Shown here: positions 26,194 through 36,778 of the stretch, one piece after another
Layout: every line of letters begins with the position of its first letter
Numbering within the stretch: position 1 is the stretch's first letter
NCBI RefSeq assembly: GCF_018257795.1
Contig: NZ_JAERJD010000006.1
Location: 124,001 to 188,000 of the forward strand
Origin: Citrobacter sp. JGM124
Lineage (GTDB): Bacteria > Pseudomonadota > Gammaproteobacteria > Enterobacterales > Enterobacteriaceae
Length of the DNA: 64,000 nucleotides
Direction of reading: 5' to 3'
The notes under the pieces: model-generated
The model's input: the letters and a program-made list of their open reading frames with translations, nothing else
What the model was told of the DNA's origin: nothing
Databases searched by the model: none
Program-made: the position numbers and the translations under genes

Positions 26194-28065
26194 TTATTGC
26201 TGCTCTACTGACTCACCTAACTTGATTTTGGCCTGCTGGCGCAAACTGGACATTAATGCTTCAAATGCTATCTGTGCATTATTCTGGGTAATACCCTGCA
26301 CCATGGCATTTTTCTGTGCCTCTGGAATGCTGCCCGCTTTCACTGTATCAAGTGCCAGCAGAACCACATTACCATTGGCATCCGTCGCCATACCGTAGCT
26401 TGGTTTACCTTCAGCAGGGAGAGGCAAGGCAAAAGCGGCCTGACTGACCGGGCTTTGATCTCCACGCGTTAACGTTTGTACATTTCCAAAGCTCAGATTC
26501 GCCGCTTTCAACGCCGCATCACCGTCACCTTTTTTCAGTTCAGTCAGCAGTTTTTCTGCATCCTGTTTCGCTTCACGCTCTGCTTTCTCACGTTTAACTT
26601 GCTCAGTCACCTGTTCAGTCACTTCACTCAGTGGCTTGATACTCTGAGGGGTATGACCCGAAATCCGCAGGACAAAGGCACGATCACCGTCAACGGTAAT
26701 AATGTCTGAGTTACTGCCGGGTGCGCCATTCGTCCCCACCAGACCGCCATTAAAAATAGCATCGGTGACAGGTTTAAAGTTCAGAACGGCTGGCAGGCTA
26801 TCACGACTAAACCAATCCGTTTCAACAACGTTAATACCGGCAACTTTCTCGGCACTACCAAGAGATTCATTATCATTGCTCGCTGCATCGCTTACTTTTT
26901 GTTGCAGTGCATAATAAGCATCCAGCGCTTTTTCCTGCTCAACCTTGGCGGTAATCTCATTACGCACTTCTGACAGCGGCTTCACCTGTGCAGGCTGAAC
27001 ATCATCCAGACGCACAACCAGAAAACCTACTGATGATTTAATCACACCAGAAAGCTGACCTTTTTCTTTCAAACCGGCATTTTTCAGTTCGTCTGGCGTG
27101 GTGGAAGGCTCCAGCCAGCCCATATCCCCGCCATTACGTGCTGAGATAATATCGGCAGACTTCTCTTTCGCCAGAGTGGCAAAATCAGCGCCTTTCTTCA
27201 GGTCATCCAGCACTGCTTCTGCTTCCGCTTCAGTTTTAGTTTGAATGACACTGTAACGATCACGCTGCGGCTGGGTAAAAACGTCTTTGTGCTGATCGTA
27301 ATAAGCCTGAATCTCTGCATCACTCGCTGTTTCTTTAAATTTCGCCGCATCCAACAGGATATAGCTCACTTTAAATTGCTCAGGAGTAACATAGTTATTC
27401 TTATTACGGGCATAATTGTCGTCGATTTCTTGCTCAGTCGCGGTCTGACTGGCTGACAATGCATCCACATTGATAACCGCTTCTCGTACTAAACGCTGCT
27501 GAGAGATAAGCCCAATCAGCTCATCCATTTCACCACTCAGCATAAAGTCAGTGCCCACAATACTGTTGATTAACTGTTCTGTGGTCAGTTGGTTGCGCAG
27601 AGCAGCAGCATACTGATCGGGTGTCATGCCCATATTGCGAATAATGGCGTTATAACGGCTGTTATCAAACTTGCCTTCGTTCTGGAAAGCAGGCTGAGTA
27701 AAAATTGCGGTTCTGATTTGTTCGTCGCTAATGGTCAGGCCCAGGGTCTTGGCATATTGATCAAGCAGAGCTTCATCAACCAGCTGGTTGAGCACCTGAC
27801 GGCGCAGCGCCTGCATATAGCCCTCATTAGCCGCCAGTTCAGAGAATTGCTCCCCCATCTGTTGCTGCTGACGATTACGCTCATTAGCTACCGCATTTTC
27901 AAACTGACCACGACTAATCTCCTGGCCATTAACTTCTGCGGCATAGTTATTGTTACCGCCAATCACGTAGCTACCGACGCCAGTCAATAAGAATGACACG
28001 ATAATCAAACCCAAAATAATCTTGAGCACGAGGTGGTTGGCCGCCGCGCGTAAATTGTCCATCAT
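26194..28065 (-). CDS. ppiD: periplasmic folding chaperone PpiD
   Basis: 623 residues, as in E. coli. It is anchored in the inner membrane by one N-terminal helix (residues 12-34, L-V-L-K-I-I-L-G-L-I-I-V-S-F-L-L), with the rest in the periplasm. SurA-like chaperone segments surround a parvulin domain at about residues 265-360 (ADIISARNGGDMGWLEP). It works near the Sec translocon on emerging envelope proteins and is associated with YfgM and SecYEG. The window also encodes SecD, SecF and YajC, which act at the same site. It lies between ybaV and hupB as in E. coli. Confidence 0.97.
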   Translation of the reverse strand: MMDNLRAAANHLVLKIILGLIIVSFLLTGVGSYVIGGNNNYAAEVNGQEISRGQFENAVANERNRQQQQMGEQFSELAANEGYMQALRRQVLNQLVDEALLDQYAKTLGLTISDEQIRTAIFTQPAFQNEGKFDNSRYNAIIRNMGMTPDQYAAALRNQLTTEQLINSIVGTDFMLSGEMDELIGLISQQRLVREAVINVDALSASQTATEQEIDDNYARNKNNYVTPEQFKVSYILLDAAKFKETASDAEIQAYYDQHKDVFTQPQRDRYSVIQTKTEAEAEAVLDDLKKGADFATLAKEKSADIISARNGGDMGWLEPSTTPDELKNAGLKEKGQLSGVIKSSVGFLVVRLDDVQPAQVKPLSEVRNEITAKVEQEKALDAYYALQQKVSDAASNDNESLGSAEKVAGINVVETDWFSRDSLPAVLNFKPVTDAIFNGGLVGTNGAPGSNSDIITVDGDRAFVLRISGHTPQSIKPLSEVTEQVTEQVKREKAEREAKQDAEKLLTELKKGDGDAALKAANLSFGNVQTLTRGDQSPVSQAAFALPLPAEGKPSYGMATDANGNVVLLALDTVKAGSIPEAQKNAMVQGITQNNAQIAFEALMSSLRQQAKIKLGESVEQQ

Positions 28066-28231
28066 GGTGTAACAACACTCCGCTGTAGTAAGACTTATGA
28101 ACCTGCGCAGGCGCTAAACTGGCATCACTTCGACGCGAGTTGCCATGATGCTGCGCGCAAGAGCGTATTGTGACAAGAAATACGTTTCAAATCATCAATC
28201 GCAAGTAAAAATCCGCTCAAGATAAGAAAAA

Positions 28232-28253
28232 AGGCACATCATTTGATGTGCCT
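28232..28253 (-). terminator. terminator between hupB and ppiD
   Basis: AGGCACATCA and TGATGTGCCT form a 10-bp stem. Read on the minus strand it is followed by TTTTTT. It lies 168 bases past the hupB stop. Confidence 0.82.
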
Positions 28254-28420
28254 GAGCAATACCAGAGATATTGTTCCCATTTATTACCTTCATACTCCAG
28301 GCCGCGTATTGCCACAACCTGGTGGGTCAAATCACATAGTGTAACTACGATCATCAACGCTCATCTCTTTATCACTTGAGGACACAGAGAGATACTGGGG
28401 TTATATACGAGAGGAATAAC

Positions 28421-28693
28421 TCAGTTAACCGCGTCTTTCAGCACCTTGCCCGCACGGAAGCCCGGAACTTTTGCTGCTGCGATGGTAATTTCTTTGCCCG
28501 TTTGTGGATTGCGACCAGTGCGAGCTGCACGCTCTTTAACCGCAAAGGTACCAAAACCAACCAGAGCCACATCTTCACCTGCCTGGAGTGACTCCGTCAC
28601 TGAAGCAATGATAGCATCCAGAGCACGTCCTGCCGCAGCCTTAGAAATATCAGCCCCTGCAGCAATTTGATCGATCAATTGAGATTTATTCAC
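28421..28693 (-). CDS. hupB: DNA-binding protein HU beta subunit
   Basis: HupB, 90 residues, is the nucleoid-compacting HU beta chain. It begins [11 protein letters not shown] and has the DNA-intercalating loop [10 protein letters not shown] at residues 60-69. The segment [22 protein letters not shown] is the HU signature region. It lies downstream of lon on the same strand, separated by a strong lon terminator, so it has its own promoters. Confidence 0.98.
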   Translation of the reverse strand: MNKSQLIDQIAAGADISKAAAGRALDAIIASVTESLQAGEDVALVGFGTFAVKERAARTGRNPQTGKEITIAAAKVPGFRAGKVLKDAVN

Positions 28694-28823
28694 TGTTATC
28701 TTCCCCTATTTCTCATTTATATCGCACTGTTCCTTTTGAAGTGCGACCGCGTTGCAGTTATAACACCCATGCCATTGCCTTACAACAAATGGTAAGACCG
28801 GGCAACTGTCTAACTTAGCGGCA

Positions 28824-28860
28824 TAAAAAAAAGCTGGCAAGTGACAATCCACTTACCAGC
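28824..28860 (-). terminator. lon terminator
   Basis: On the minus strand GCTGGTAAGTG pairs with CACTTGCCAGC (one G-U) around a 6-base loop, followed by eight to nine T's. Confidence 0.9.
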
Positions 28861-28893
28861 CCCTATTTTATTGACTATTGTTACCGCCAGTCA

Positions 28894-31248
28894 TTATTTT
28901 TCGGTCACAACTTGCATACCGTAAGGCGCATTCTGTAAAGCCAGGGTCAGAACTTCCTCAATGCGTTTTACCGGATGAATATCCAGATCAGCAATAACAT
29001 TAGCCGGAATTTCTTCCAGATCCCGTTTGTTATCATCTGGGATCAGTACGGTTTTAATACCGCCACGGTGAGCCGCTAATAACTTCTCTTTCAAGCCGCC
29101 GATAGGCAGAACCTGGCCACGTAAGGTAATCTCCCCTGTCATGGCGACATCGGCGCGTACCGGGTTACCTGTCAGGCATGAAACCAGAGCGGTACACATA
29201 GCAATACCCGCACTTGGACCATCTTTCGGAGTCGCCCCTTCAGGTACGTGGACGTGGATGTCGCGTTTTTCGTAGAAGTCACTGTTAATTCCCAGCTTTT
29301 CAGCACGAGCACGCACCACAGTCAACGCCGCCTGAATAGACTCCTGCATCACCTCACCCAATGAACCGGTGTAAGTGAGCTTACCTTTACCAGGAACGCA
29401 GGCCGTTTCGATAGTTAATAAATCACCACCGACTTCAGTCCATGCCAGCCCGGTGACCTGTCCAACACGATTTTCGCTATCCGCGCGGCCATAATCAAAG
29501 CGTTGCACGCCAAGGAAATCCTTCAGGTTGTCACCATTGATTTCGATATGCTTAAGCGTTTTGTCCAGCAGCAGTTGTTTAACCGCTTTGCGGCACAGCT
29601 TCGATATTTCACGTTCCAGGCTACGTACGCCCGCTTCACGAGTGTAGTAACGAATAATGCCAGTTAGCGCGCTGTCTTCAACCTTCAGCTCACCTTTTTT
29701 CAAGGCATTGCGTTCAATTTGCTTCGGCAGTAAATGCTGCTTCGCAATATTCAGTTTTTCGTCTTCGGTATAGCCAGACAGACGGATCACTTCCATACGA
29801 TCTAACAATGGCGCAGGAATATTCATTGAGTTAGAGGTGGCAACGAACATCACATCACTCAGGTCATAATCCACTTCCAGATAATGATCGTTGAACGCAA
29901 CGTTTTGTTCTGGATCAAGCACTTCTAACAGCGCTGATGCCGGATCGCCCCGCATGTCCGAAGACATTTTATCTATCTCATCCAACAGGAAAAGTGGGTT
30001 ACGCACACCGACTTTTGCCATTTTCTGAATCAGTTTACCCGGCATTGAACCGATATAAGTGCGGCGGTGACCACGAATTTCAGCCTCGTCACGAACGCCA
30101 CCCAACGCCATACGAACATACTTACGGCCCGTTGCTTTTGCGATAGACTGGCCCAAAGAGGTTTTACCCACCCCAGGAGGCCCGACCAGACATAAGATGG
30201 GGCCTTTAAGTTTGTTCACACGACTTTGAACCGCGAGGTATTCCAGAATACGGTCTTTGACACGCTCAAGACCGTAATGGTCGGTATCAAGGACTTCCTG
30301 AGCCTGGCGTAAGTCTTTTTTCACTTTACTACGCGCGTTCCATGGAACCTGAACCATCCAGTCAATATAACCGCGAACGACAGTGGCTTCCGCAGACATC
30401 GGCGACATCATTTTCAGTTTCTGCAGTTCAGCTTCAGTTTTTTCACGCGCTTCTTTCGGCATTTTTGCCGCATCGATTTTGCGTTTTAATGCTTCGTTTT
30501 CGTCCGGAGCATCGTCCATTTCGCCAAGTTCTTTCTGAATAGCTTTCATTTGCTCATTCAGATAGTACTCACGCTGGCTCTTTTCCATCTGTTTTTTGAC
30601 GCGATTACGGATCCGTTTCTCAACCTGTAACAGATCGATTTCAGACTCCATCATCGCCATTAAATATTCCAGCCGCTCATTGATATCGGACATTTCCAGT
30701 ACTGACTGTTTATCCGAAAGTTTCAACGGCATATGCGCTGCAATAGTATCAGCCAGACGTTCTGGATCATCGATGCTATTCAACGATGTCAGAACTTCCG
30801 GTGGAATTTTTTTATTCAGTTTGATATAGCCTTCAAACTGATTAATAGCGGTACGAACCAGCACTTCCTGCTCACGCTCTTCAATAACTGGCGAGTTCAG
30901 ATACTCAGCCTGAGCAGAAAAATGCTCACCGTTGTCAGAAAGCGCCGTAATGCGGGCACGCTGCAGACCTTCCACCAATACTTTTACCGTACCATCTGGC
31001 AATTTAAGCATTTGTAGAATAGAAGCTACGGTTCCCACCGAGAACAAATCATTAACGCCAGGCTCATCCGTAGAAGCCTCTTTTTGCGCAACCAGCATGA
31101 TTTTTTTATCATGGTCCATTGCTGATTCCAGGCAGCGAATTGATTTTTCACGCCCAACAAACAGTGGGATAACCATGTGCGGATAAACCACCACATCGCG
31201 CAACGGCAATACGGGGATATCAATGCGTTCAGAACGCTCAGGATTCAT
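28894..31248 (-). CDS. lon: ATP-dependent protease Lon
   Basis: 784 residues, identical in length to E. coli Lon. It degrades misfolded proteins and regulators such as SulA and RcsA. The N-terminal substrate-binding domain opens [10 protein letters not shown]. The AAA+ module has Walker [10 protein letters not shown] near residue 356. The C-terminal protease domain has the catalytic Ser in P-K-D-G-P-S-A-G-I (near 679) and the catalytic Lys in [10 protein letters not shown] (near 722). Start 31248 has a GAGAGAGC ribosome site. The in-frame upstream ATG at 31314 is ignored. A sigma32 promoter precedes it. Confidence 0.98.
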   Translation of the reverse strand: MNPERSERIDIPVLPLRDVVVYPHMVIPLFVGREKSIRCLESAMDHDKKIMLVAQKEASTDEPGVNDLFSVGTVASILQMLKLPDGTVKVLVEGLQRARITALSDNGEHFSAQAEYLNSPVIEEREQEVLVRTAINQFEGYIKLNKKIPPEVLTSLNSIDDPERLADTIAAHMPLKLSDKQSVLEMSDINERLEYLMAMMESEIDLLQVEKRIRNRVKKQMEKSQREYYLNEQMKAIQKELGEMDDAPDENEALKRKIDAAKMPKEAREKTEAELQKLKMMSPMSAEATVVRGYIDWMVQVPWNARSKVKKDLRQAQEVLDTDHYGLERVKDRILEYLAVQSRVNKLKGPILCLVGPPGVGKTSLGQSIAKATGRKYVRMALGGVRDEAEIRGHRRTYIGSMPGKLIQKMAKVGVRNPLFLLDEIDKMSSDMRGDPASALLEVLDPEQNVAFNDHYLEVDYDLSDVMFVATSNSMNIPAPLLDRMEVIRLSGYTEDEKLNIAKQHLLPKQIERNALKKGELKVEDSALTGIIRYYTREAGVRSLEREISKLCRKAVKQLLLDKTLKHIEINGDNLKDFLGVQRFDYGRADSENRVGQVTGLAWTEVGGDLLTIETACVPGKGKLTYTGSLGEVMQESIQAALTVVRARAEKLGINSDFYEKRDIHVHVPEGATPKDGPSAGIAMCTALVSCLTGNPVRADVAMTGEITLRGQVLPIGGLKEKLLAAHRGGIKTVLIPDDNKRDLEEIPANVIADLDIHPVKRIEEVLTLALQNAPYGMQVVTEK

Positions 31249-31328
31249 AGAGCTCTCTCTTAGTTTAATGTCCGCCAGGTAATGAGGTGGTAATGTGCGT
31301 TCGCGTCCCACCAATTAAGTACATCAGT

Positions 31329-31356
31329 ATATGGGGATGATTCTTGCACATTCAAC
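31329..31356 (-). promoter_or_regulatory. sigma32 (heat-shock) promoter of lon
   Basis: On the minus strand GTTGAA, then 14 bases, then CCCCATAT closely matches the sigma32 consensus CTTGAA-N13-15-CCCCATNT. It ends 81 bases before the lon start. lon is a known sigma32 regulon gene. Confidence 0.85.
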
Positions 31357-31376
31357 GGTAGGGATGAAGGAAAACT

Positions 31377-31401
31377 AAGTGGGGGAGGCTATCCCCCACT
31401 T
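31377..31401. terminator. clpX terminator
   Basis: AAGTGGGGGA and TCCCCCACTT form a perfect 10-bp stem with a 5-base loop, 28 bases beyond the clpX stop, with T-rich sequence on both sides. Confidence 0.85.
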
Positions 31402-31429
31402 ATTGTTAAATGACTGGCGGTTTTATGAA

Positions 31430-32704
31430 TTATTCACCAGAAGCTTGTTGCGTTTCAGGCTTGCTGTAAATCAGTAGCGGCTTAGACTGACCCGCGATAA
31501 CAGTTTCATCAACAACCACTTTTTCAACATCTTCCAGGGAAGGCAGATCGTACATGGTGTCCAGTAATGCACCTTCAACGATAGAGCGTAATCCGCGGGC
31601 ACCGGTTTTACGAATCATCGCTTTTTTCGCAATGGCATCCAGTGCGTCATCACGGAACTCAAGGTCAACACCTTCAAGATTAAACAGCGCCTGATACTGT
31701 TTAGTCAGGGCGTTCTTCGGCTCTTTCAGGATCTGAATTAACGCGTCTTCACTCAGTTCACTCAGGGTCGCCACAACGGGCAAACGTCCGATAAACTCAG
31801 GAATGAGACCAAATTTAATCAAATCTTCAGGCTCGACCTGCCCCAGTAACTGCCCTTCACTGGCTTTTTCGGATTTTGATTTCACTGTCGCACCGAAACC
31901 GATACCTGACCCGGTCTCAATACGATTCGAGATGACTTTATCAAGACCCGCAAAAGCACCACCACAGATAAAGAGGATTTTAGAGGTATCAACCTGTAAA
32001 AATTCCTGCTGTGGATGCTTTCTGCCACCTTGTGGAGGCACAGCGGCAACAGTACCTTCGATCAGTTTCAGCAAAGCCTGCTGTACGCCTTCGCCAGAAA
32101 CATCGCGCGTGATAGATGGGTTGTCTGACTTCCGCGAAATTTTATCAATTTCATCAATGTAGACGATCCCACGCTGTGCCTTCTGCACGTCGTAATCACA
32201 TTTTTGTAGCAGTTTCTGGATAATATTTTCAACGTCTTCACCTACGTAACCCGCTTCGGTCAGCGTGGTGGCATCAGCCATGGTGAAAGGAACATCCAGA
32301 AGACGAGCCAGGGTTTCCGCCAGCAATGTTTTGCCGCTACCCGTTGGTCCGATCAACAGAATATTACTTTTACCTAACTCCACACCCTGCGCATTATCAC
32401 CATTGCGTAGACGTTTGTAGTGGTTATAAACCGCAACAGCCAGAACTTTTTTAGCCTGTTCCTGACCAATAACGTAGTCATCAAGATGATTACGAATCTC
32501 ATGCGGCGTAGGCAGGGCGCTGCGTTCGCGATGGGGTGCGACTTCTTTAATTTCTTCGCGGATGATGTCGTTACATAAATCGACACACTCATCGCAGATA
32601 TACACTGACGGCCCGGCAATCAGCTTACGCACTTCATGCTGGCTTTTGCCGCAAAAAGAGCAGTACAGCAATTTGCCTGAACCGTCTTTGCGTTTATCTG
32701 TCAT
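31430..32704 (-). CDS. clpX: ATP-dependent unfoldase ClpX
   Basis: 424 residues, as in E. coli. It is the hexameric AAA+ unfoldase that feeds tagged proteins into ClpP. The N-terminal zinc finger has C-S-F-C and C-D-E-C (residues about 15-40). Walker A is G-P-T-G-S-G-K-T near residue 120, pore loop 1 is G-Y-V-G near residue 153, and the ClpP-docking I-G-F loop is in S-G-S-G-I-G-F-G near residue 268. It lies 131 bases after clpP on the same strand. Cotranscription with clpP from the sigma32 promoter is likely, as in E. coli. Confidence 0.98.
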   Translation of the reverse strand: MTDKRKDGSGKLLYCSFCGKSQHEVRKLIAGPSVYICDECVDLCNDIIREEIKEVAPHRERSALPTPHEIRNHLDDYVIGQEQAKKVLAVAVYNHYKRLRNGDNAQGVELGKSNILLIGPTGSGKTLLAETLARLLDVPFTMADATTLTEAGYVGEDVENIIQKLLQKCDYDVQKAQRGIVYIDEIDKISRKSDNPSITRDVSGEGVQQALLKLIEGTVAAVPPQGGRKHPQQEFLQVDTSKILFICGGAFAGLDKVISNRIETGSGIGFGATVKSKSEKASEGQLLGQVEPEDLIKFGLIPEFIGRLPVVATLSELSEDALIQILKEPKNALTKQYQALFNLEGVDLEFRDDALDAIAKKAMIRKTGARGLRSIVEGALLDTMYDLPSLEDVEKVVVDETVIAGQSKPLLIYSKPETQQASGE

Positions 32705-32835
32705 CAGTAAAACCTCTTATCTGTTTCTTTGTGCCACCACCGATAGCACAAGTGCCATTTTTGGGCCCAGCTAATGGGGAGCGTAAAGGCGAGCCATCGT
32801 TATCAGAAAGATAACACCGCCAGCTATTTGTGCTA

Positions 32836-33459
32836 TTAAATACGGTGAGTCAGGATTGAGTCAACCAGACCGTATTCAACTGCTTCATCAGCAGACAAGA
32901 AACGGTCACGTTCAGTATCTTTCTCGATTTTCTCAATCGGCTGTCCCGTATGTTCAGCCATTAGCTCATTCATACGAGCCTTAATTTTTAAAATCTCACG
33001 GGCGTGGATTTCGATATCCGTCGCCTGCCCCTGGTAACCGCCCAGCGGCTGGTGAATCATCACACGTGAATTAGGCAGACAAAAACGCTTGCCTTTCGCA
33101 CCCGCCGTCAGCAGAAATGCCCCCATAGAAGCGGCCTGCCCCATACAAATGGTACTGACGTCCGGCTTAATAAATTTCATGGTGTCATAAATAGACATCC
33201 CGGCCGTAATAACCCCACCTGGTGAGTTAATGTACAGATAAATATCTTTTTCCGGGTTTTCCGCTTCCAGGAACAGCATTTGCGCCACAATCAAGTTAGC
33301 CATGTGATCTTCAACCTGGCCGGTCAGAAAAATCACACGTTCCTTAAGCAGACGGGAATAAATATCGTATGAACGCTCACCACGGGATGTTTGCTCAACA
33401 ACCATCGGCACCAGCGCCATGTGGGGTGCTAATTGATCTTTTTCGCCACTGTATGACAT
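32836..33459 (-). CDS. clpP: ATP-dependent protease proteolytic subunit ClpP
   Basis: 207 residues, as in E. coli. It is the double-heptamer serine protease partner of ClpX and ClpA. The catalytic triad is visible: Ser in G-Q-A-A-S-M-G-A-F, His in V-M-I-H-Q-P-L-G-G, and Asp in the K-D-T-E-R-D-R-F segment. A short N-terminal propeptide ([14 protein letters not shown] before ALVPMVVEQ) fits self-processing. It is the first gene of clpP-clpX and is preceded by a strong sigma32-type promoter. Confidence 0.98.
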   Translation of the reverse strand: MSYSGEKDQLAPHMALVPMVVEQTSRGERSYDIYSRLLKERVIFLTGQVEDHMANLIVAQMLFLEAENPEKDIYLYINSPGGVITAGMSIYDTMKFIKPDVSTICMGQAASMGAFLLTAGAKGKRFCLPNSRVMIHQPLGGYQGQATDIEIHAREILKIKARMNELMAEHTGQPIEKIEKDTERDRFLSADEAVEYGLVDSILTHRI

Positions 33460-33585
33460 TACCGTCTCCCGGTGTAATTAAACCAACTGTACTGATTCTA
33501 CTCGAGCCACAGGATAATGACTATGAGTCCTGCGCCACTTTTGGACGGAGCCAGTCAGGGAATGATGAATGAAACGTTACCTTAG

Positions 33586-33614
33586 TAATGGGGATGCTTC
33601 GACCCTATTTCAAG
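33586..33614 (-). promoter_or_regulatory. sigma32 (heat-shock) promoter of clpP-clpX
   Basis: On the minus strand CTTGAA, then 15 bases, then CCCCATTA is an almost perfect sigma32 promoter, about 127 bases before clpP. The remainder of the gap between clpP and tig (33460-33760) holds only this promoter, the leader and the tig terminator. Confidence 0.85.
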
Positions 33615-33687
33615 CATAACAATCTTTTGTCGATAAGCTAACCTGATAATCGGTTTTATCTTTCAAATATGCGCACATTATTGATGA

Positions 33688-33720
33688 TAAAAAAGAGCCC
33701 GTCACGATAAAGTGACGGGC
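33688..33720 (-). terminator. tig terminator
   Basis: On the minus strand GCCCGTCAC pairs with GTGACGGGC around a 6-base loop, followed by a T-rich run of six. It lies 41 bases past the tig stop. Confidence 0.9.
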
Positions 33721-33760
33721 CCATTAACAGACGGTTAAATGCTATCGTTAAAAACGAGCA

Positions 33761-35062
33761 TTACGCCTGTGGTTGGTTCATCAGCGCATTGAAGTTGGTC
33801 GCCACTTCAGACACTTTTGCTTTTTCAAGCAGTGTTTCAACAGCTTGTTCTTCCAAAGCAACATTGCGCATGTTGTCCATCATCTCTTTGTTCTTGCTAT
33901 AGAACTCGATAACTTCTTTAGGATCTTCGTAAGCAGATGCCATATCTTCGATCATCGCTTTAACACGATCTTCGTCAGCTTTCAGCTCATGGGTACGAAT
34001 CACTTCGCCCAACAGCAGGCCAACCACAACGCGGCGTTTAGCTTGCTCTTCAAACAACTCACGAGGCAATTCCAGAGCCTGGCTCTCATTACCACCAAAG
34101 CGTTGAGCTGCCTGGCGACGCAGAACATCAATTTCCCCGTCAACCAAAGCGGCAGGAACGTCGATGTTGTTTGCATCCACCAGCCCGTCAATAGCCTGGG
34201 TCTTAATACGGTTACGTACCGCGCCTTTCAGCTCACGTTCCATATTTTTACGAACTTCGGTACGCAGACCTGCAAGAGAGCCATCTTCAACGCCGAAACG
34301 TTTGATAAACTCTTCAGTCAGCTCTGGCAACTCACGCTCTTCAACTTTCTTCAGAACGATATCGAACTTAGCTGCTTTGCCTTTCAGGTTTTCAGCGTGG
34401 TAGTCTTCTGGGAAGTTCACTTCTACAACGAACTCTTCGCCAGTTTTGTGACCAACAACACCTTCTTCAAAACCTGGGATCATACGACCCTGGCCCATAG
34501 CCAGCACGAAGTCTGTTGCTTTACCGCCTTCAAATACTTCACCGTCAATAGAACCAGTGAAATCGATAGTCACACGATCTTCTGCTGCTGCTGCCGCGTC
34601 GGTGTCTTTCCAGGTGGCTTGCTGTTTGCGCAGCGTTTCCAGCATGGTATCAACATCTTCGTCGGTCACTTCTACTACTGGTTTTTCAACCACGATAGAT
34701 TCCAGACCTTGCAGCTCAACTTCTGGGTAGACTTCAAACTCTACAGAGTAAGTAAAATCTTCACCCAGTTTATATTCGCCAGGAACATACTGAGGTGCGC
34801 CGGCTGGATTAATTTTTTCCTGGATGATCGCATCAATAAAGTTACGGCTCATCAGTTCGCCCAACACATCCTGACGCACTGAAGCACCATAACGCTGAGC
34901 GACAACGCTCATTGGTACTTTACCTTTGCGGAAGCCGTCAATACGTACTTTTTTTGCCACGTTGACCAGCTCGCTTTTTACAGCGGTTTCGATGCTGTCT
35001 GCAGCGATAGTCATCGTGATACGGCGGCCAAGGCCTTGAGTGGTTTCAACTGAAACTTGCAT
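33761..35062 (-). CDS. tig: trigger factor
   Basis: 433 residues (432 in E. coli). It is the ribosome-bound chaperone and peptidyl-prolyl isomerase that meets nascent chains at the exit tunnel. The N-terminal ribosome-docking motif is G-F-R-K-G-K-V-P near residue 44. The FKBP-type domain spans about residues 150-245 ([34 protein letters not shown]). A long helical C-terminal domain follows. It is encoded upstream of clpP-clpX on the same strand, the same order as in E. coli. A strong terminator separates the two units. Confidence 0.98.
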   Translation of the reverse strand: MQVSVETTQGLGRRITMTIAADSIETAVKSELVNVAKKVRIDGFRKGKVPMSVVAQRYGASVRQDVLGELMSRNFIDAIIQEKINPAGAPQYVPGEYKLGEDFTYSVEFEVYPEVELQGLESIVVEKPVVEVTDEDVDTMLETLRKQQATWKDTDAAAAAEDRVTIDFTGSIDGEVFEGGKATDFVLAMGQGRMIPGFEEGVVGHKTGEEFVVEVNFPEDYHAENLKGKAAKFDIVLKKVEERELPELTEEFIKRFGVEDGSLAGLRTEVRKNMERELKGAVRNRIKTQAIDGLVDANNIDVPAALVDGEIDVLRRQAAQRFGGNESQALELPRELFEEQAKRRVVVGLLLGEVIRTHELKADEDRVKAMIEDMASAYEDPKEVIEFYSKNKEMMDNMRNVALEEQAVETLLEKAKVSEVATNFNALMNQPQA

Positions 35063-35420
35063 CTTGTTACCTCAAAAAATCACAGTGCTCGGTCAACTCC
35101 AAAAGCTTAGATTAGCTTCACAGAACCGGGATGCTCTCTAAATCAGCAGCACATTCCCTGTCTTGTCAGAATCATCCCGAAGACATTCCGAAAAATAAGA
35201 CGCAGCATTATAGCGGCATCACTGGGGTGAGTCGAGAACAGCAATAACGCACAGCTGTACGTCTTCTTCACATTTTTCCTCTGCGTACGTCGTTTAGTAT
35301 CCTAATCAGAGGAATTCAGGAAAAATAAAACGGCATTCAGCCCGCCAGGAAAACAGACTAAAATAGAAAACAGTGCAACATAGCGGAAAACCTCTATTAG
35401 TTGCAAATGGTTAGCAATAT
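35063..35420. other. intergenic region between bolA and tig
   Basis: No gene seen. It must contain the tig promoter. I could not find a clear terminator for bolA, so bolA transcripts may extend towards tig. Confidence 0.4.
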
Positions 35421-35738
35421 TTAAGCTTGGGTTCCAGCTCCCATACAAGGTGGTGATAAACGCTGTTTATCTTGTAAATCATTCCACTCTTGCGCGGTGT
35501 AAGTATGCAACGCCAGGGCATGCACACTCCCAGCCAGTGCTTCGCTTAACACCGAATAAATCTGGCGATGGCGACTAATTAAGCGCGTACCTATAAAGTT
35601 TTCACTCACCAGTAACACTTTAAAATGACTTTCTGCGCCTGCGGGCACGTTGTGGCGATGACTCTCGTCAACCACTTCTATATATGACGGGTTAAATGCA
35701 GCGATAAGCTGGGCTTCTATCTGCTTGCGCATCGTCAT
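35421..35738 (-). CDS. bolA: BolA family morphology/stress regulator
   Basis: 105 residues, as in E. coli. It is a small BolA-fold protein that affects cell shape and biofilm in stationary phase and can bind monothiol glutaredoxin with an Fe-S cluster. The signature [14 protein letters not shown] near residue 22 and F-K-V-L-L-V-S, with the conserved His in A-L-A-L-H-T-Y-T, are present. The start at 35738 has GGAGA 6 bases upstream. A longer in-frame start at 35756 is less likely. It is divergent from yajG across a 290-base gap. Confidence 0.96.
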   Translation of the reverse strand: MTMRKQIEAQLIAAFNPSYIEVVDESHRHNVPAGAESHFKVLLVSENFIGTRLISRHRQIYSVLSEALAGSVHALALHTYTAQEWNDLQDKQRLSPPCMGAGTQA

Positions 35739-35845
35739 TACTACTCTCCTTAACAACAGGGATGATAACTATTTCCAGAAATACAGACCCCGTTACGAGA
35801 ATTCACTGAGGTAATGTAAAGCCTTTTGCCTGGTACCCTGCATCC

Positions 35846-35863
35846 TGGCACAAATTCGTGCCA
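35846..35863. repeat. near-perfect 18-base palindrome between bolA and yajG
   Basis: TGGCAC-AAATTC-GTGCCA has perfect 6-bp arms and only one non-pairing position inside, in the shared control region of divergent bolA and yajG. It could be an operator. No regulator is identified. Confidence 0.4.
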
Positions 35864-36028
35864 ATGAGCGGGAAAATGTAGGCTAAAATGGCGGTAAAAC
35901 GTAGCAAACGGTGAAAAAAAAACCAGCCCGGTGAATTTACGGACATAACCTACTTCCCCTGCCCAGCCCCGATGATATGATGGCGGGGTTTTATCGGTCT
36001 GCCTATTGAGTATATTGAGAAATCAAAC

Positions 36029-36607
36029 ATGTTAAAAAAAATTATCTTCCCACTGGTCGCTCTCTTTATGCTGGCCAGTTGTGCAACACCGCCAAGTACC
36101 ATTGATGTTGCACCAAGAATAACACTGCCCAATCAGGACCCTGGTTTAATGGGGATTACCGTCAGCATTAATGGGGCTGATCAGCGCAGTAGTCAGGCTC
36201 TGGCACAAGTCACCAGGGACAATCAATTGGTTACGCTGACACCATCCCGGGATTTGCGTTTCCTGTTGCAGGAAGTGCTGGAAAAACAGATGACTGCCCG
36301 TGGTTACATGATTGGCCCAAACAGCCCTGTTGACCTGCAAATCATTGTCAACAAGCTCTATGCTGACGTATCTCAAGGTAGCTTGCGTTACAATATCGCC
36401 ACCCGTGCTGATATTGCCATTATCGCAACCGCCAAAAACGGCAGCAAGCTGACCAAAAATTATCGTGCCAGCTATAATGTCGAAGGCGCGTTTCAGGCGT
36501 CTAATAATGATATTGCCAATGCGGTAAATTCCGTACTGACAGATACCATTGCGGACATGGCTCAGGATACCAGCATTAACGATTTCATTAAGCAGAATGC
36601 TCGTTAA
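36029..36607 (+). CDS. yajG: YajG-family lipoprotein
   Basis: 192 residues, as in E. coli. The lipoprotein signal ends at the lipobox L-A-S-C near residues 15-18 (LFMLASCATPP). The mature part has the conserved YajG segments LPNQDPGLMGITVSING and ADIAIIATAKNG. It is predicted to reside in the outer membrane. Molecular function is unknown. It lies 171 bases upstream of ampG on the same strand, as in E. coli, which hints at a cell-wall connection but does not prove one. Confidence 0.95.
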   Translation: MLKKIIFPLVALFMLASCATPPSTIDVAPRITLPNQDPGLMGITVSINGADQRSSQALAQVTRDNQLVTLTPSRDLRFLLQEVLEKQMTARGYMIGPNSPVDLQIIVNKLYADVSQGSLRYNIATRADIAIIATAKNGSKLTKNYRASYNVEGAFQASNNDIANAVNSVLTDTIADMAQDTSINDFIKQNAR

Positions 36608-36778
36608 TGTTTGCCAGGGTGACCTGTGGATGACAGGTCACCCGCCTCTTGCTGCCTGCAAACACACAGTCAGGCACGTCAATAAACAGAGATACGCACG
36701 AAAATCGGCGAATTTCATGGACGTTCCGCCCTGGTAACCGGCTATATCACGGGTATCTAACGCGAGTGTTACTCTATT

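Noticed and set aside
33773-34882. A 369-codon open frame antisense to tig
   Set aside because: It is the complement of a highly conserved, strongly codon-biased gene. The predicted product is a low-complexity Phe/Asn/His-rich chain without domains.
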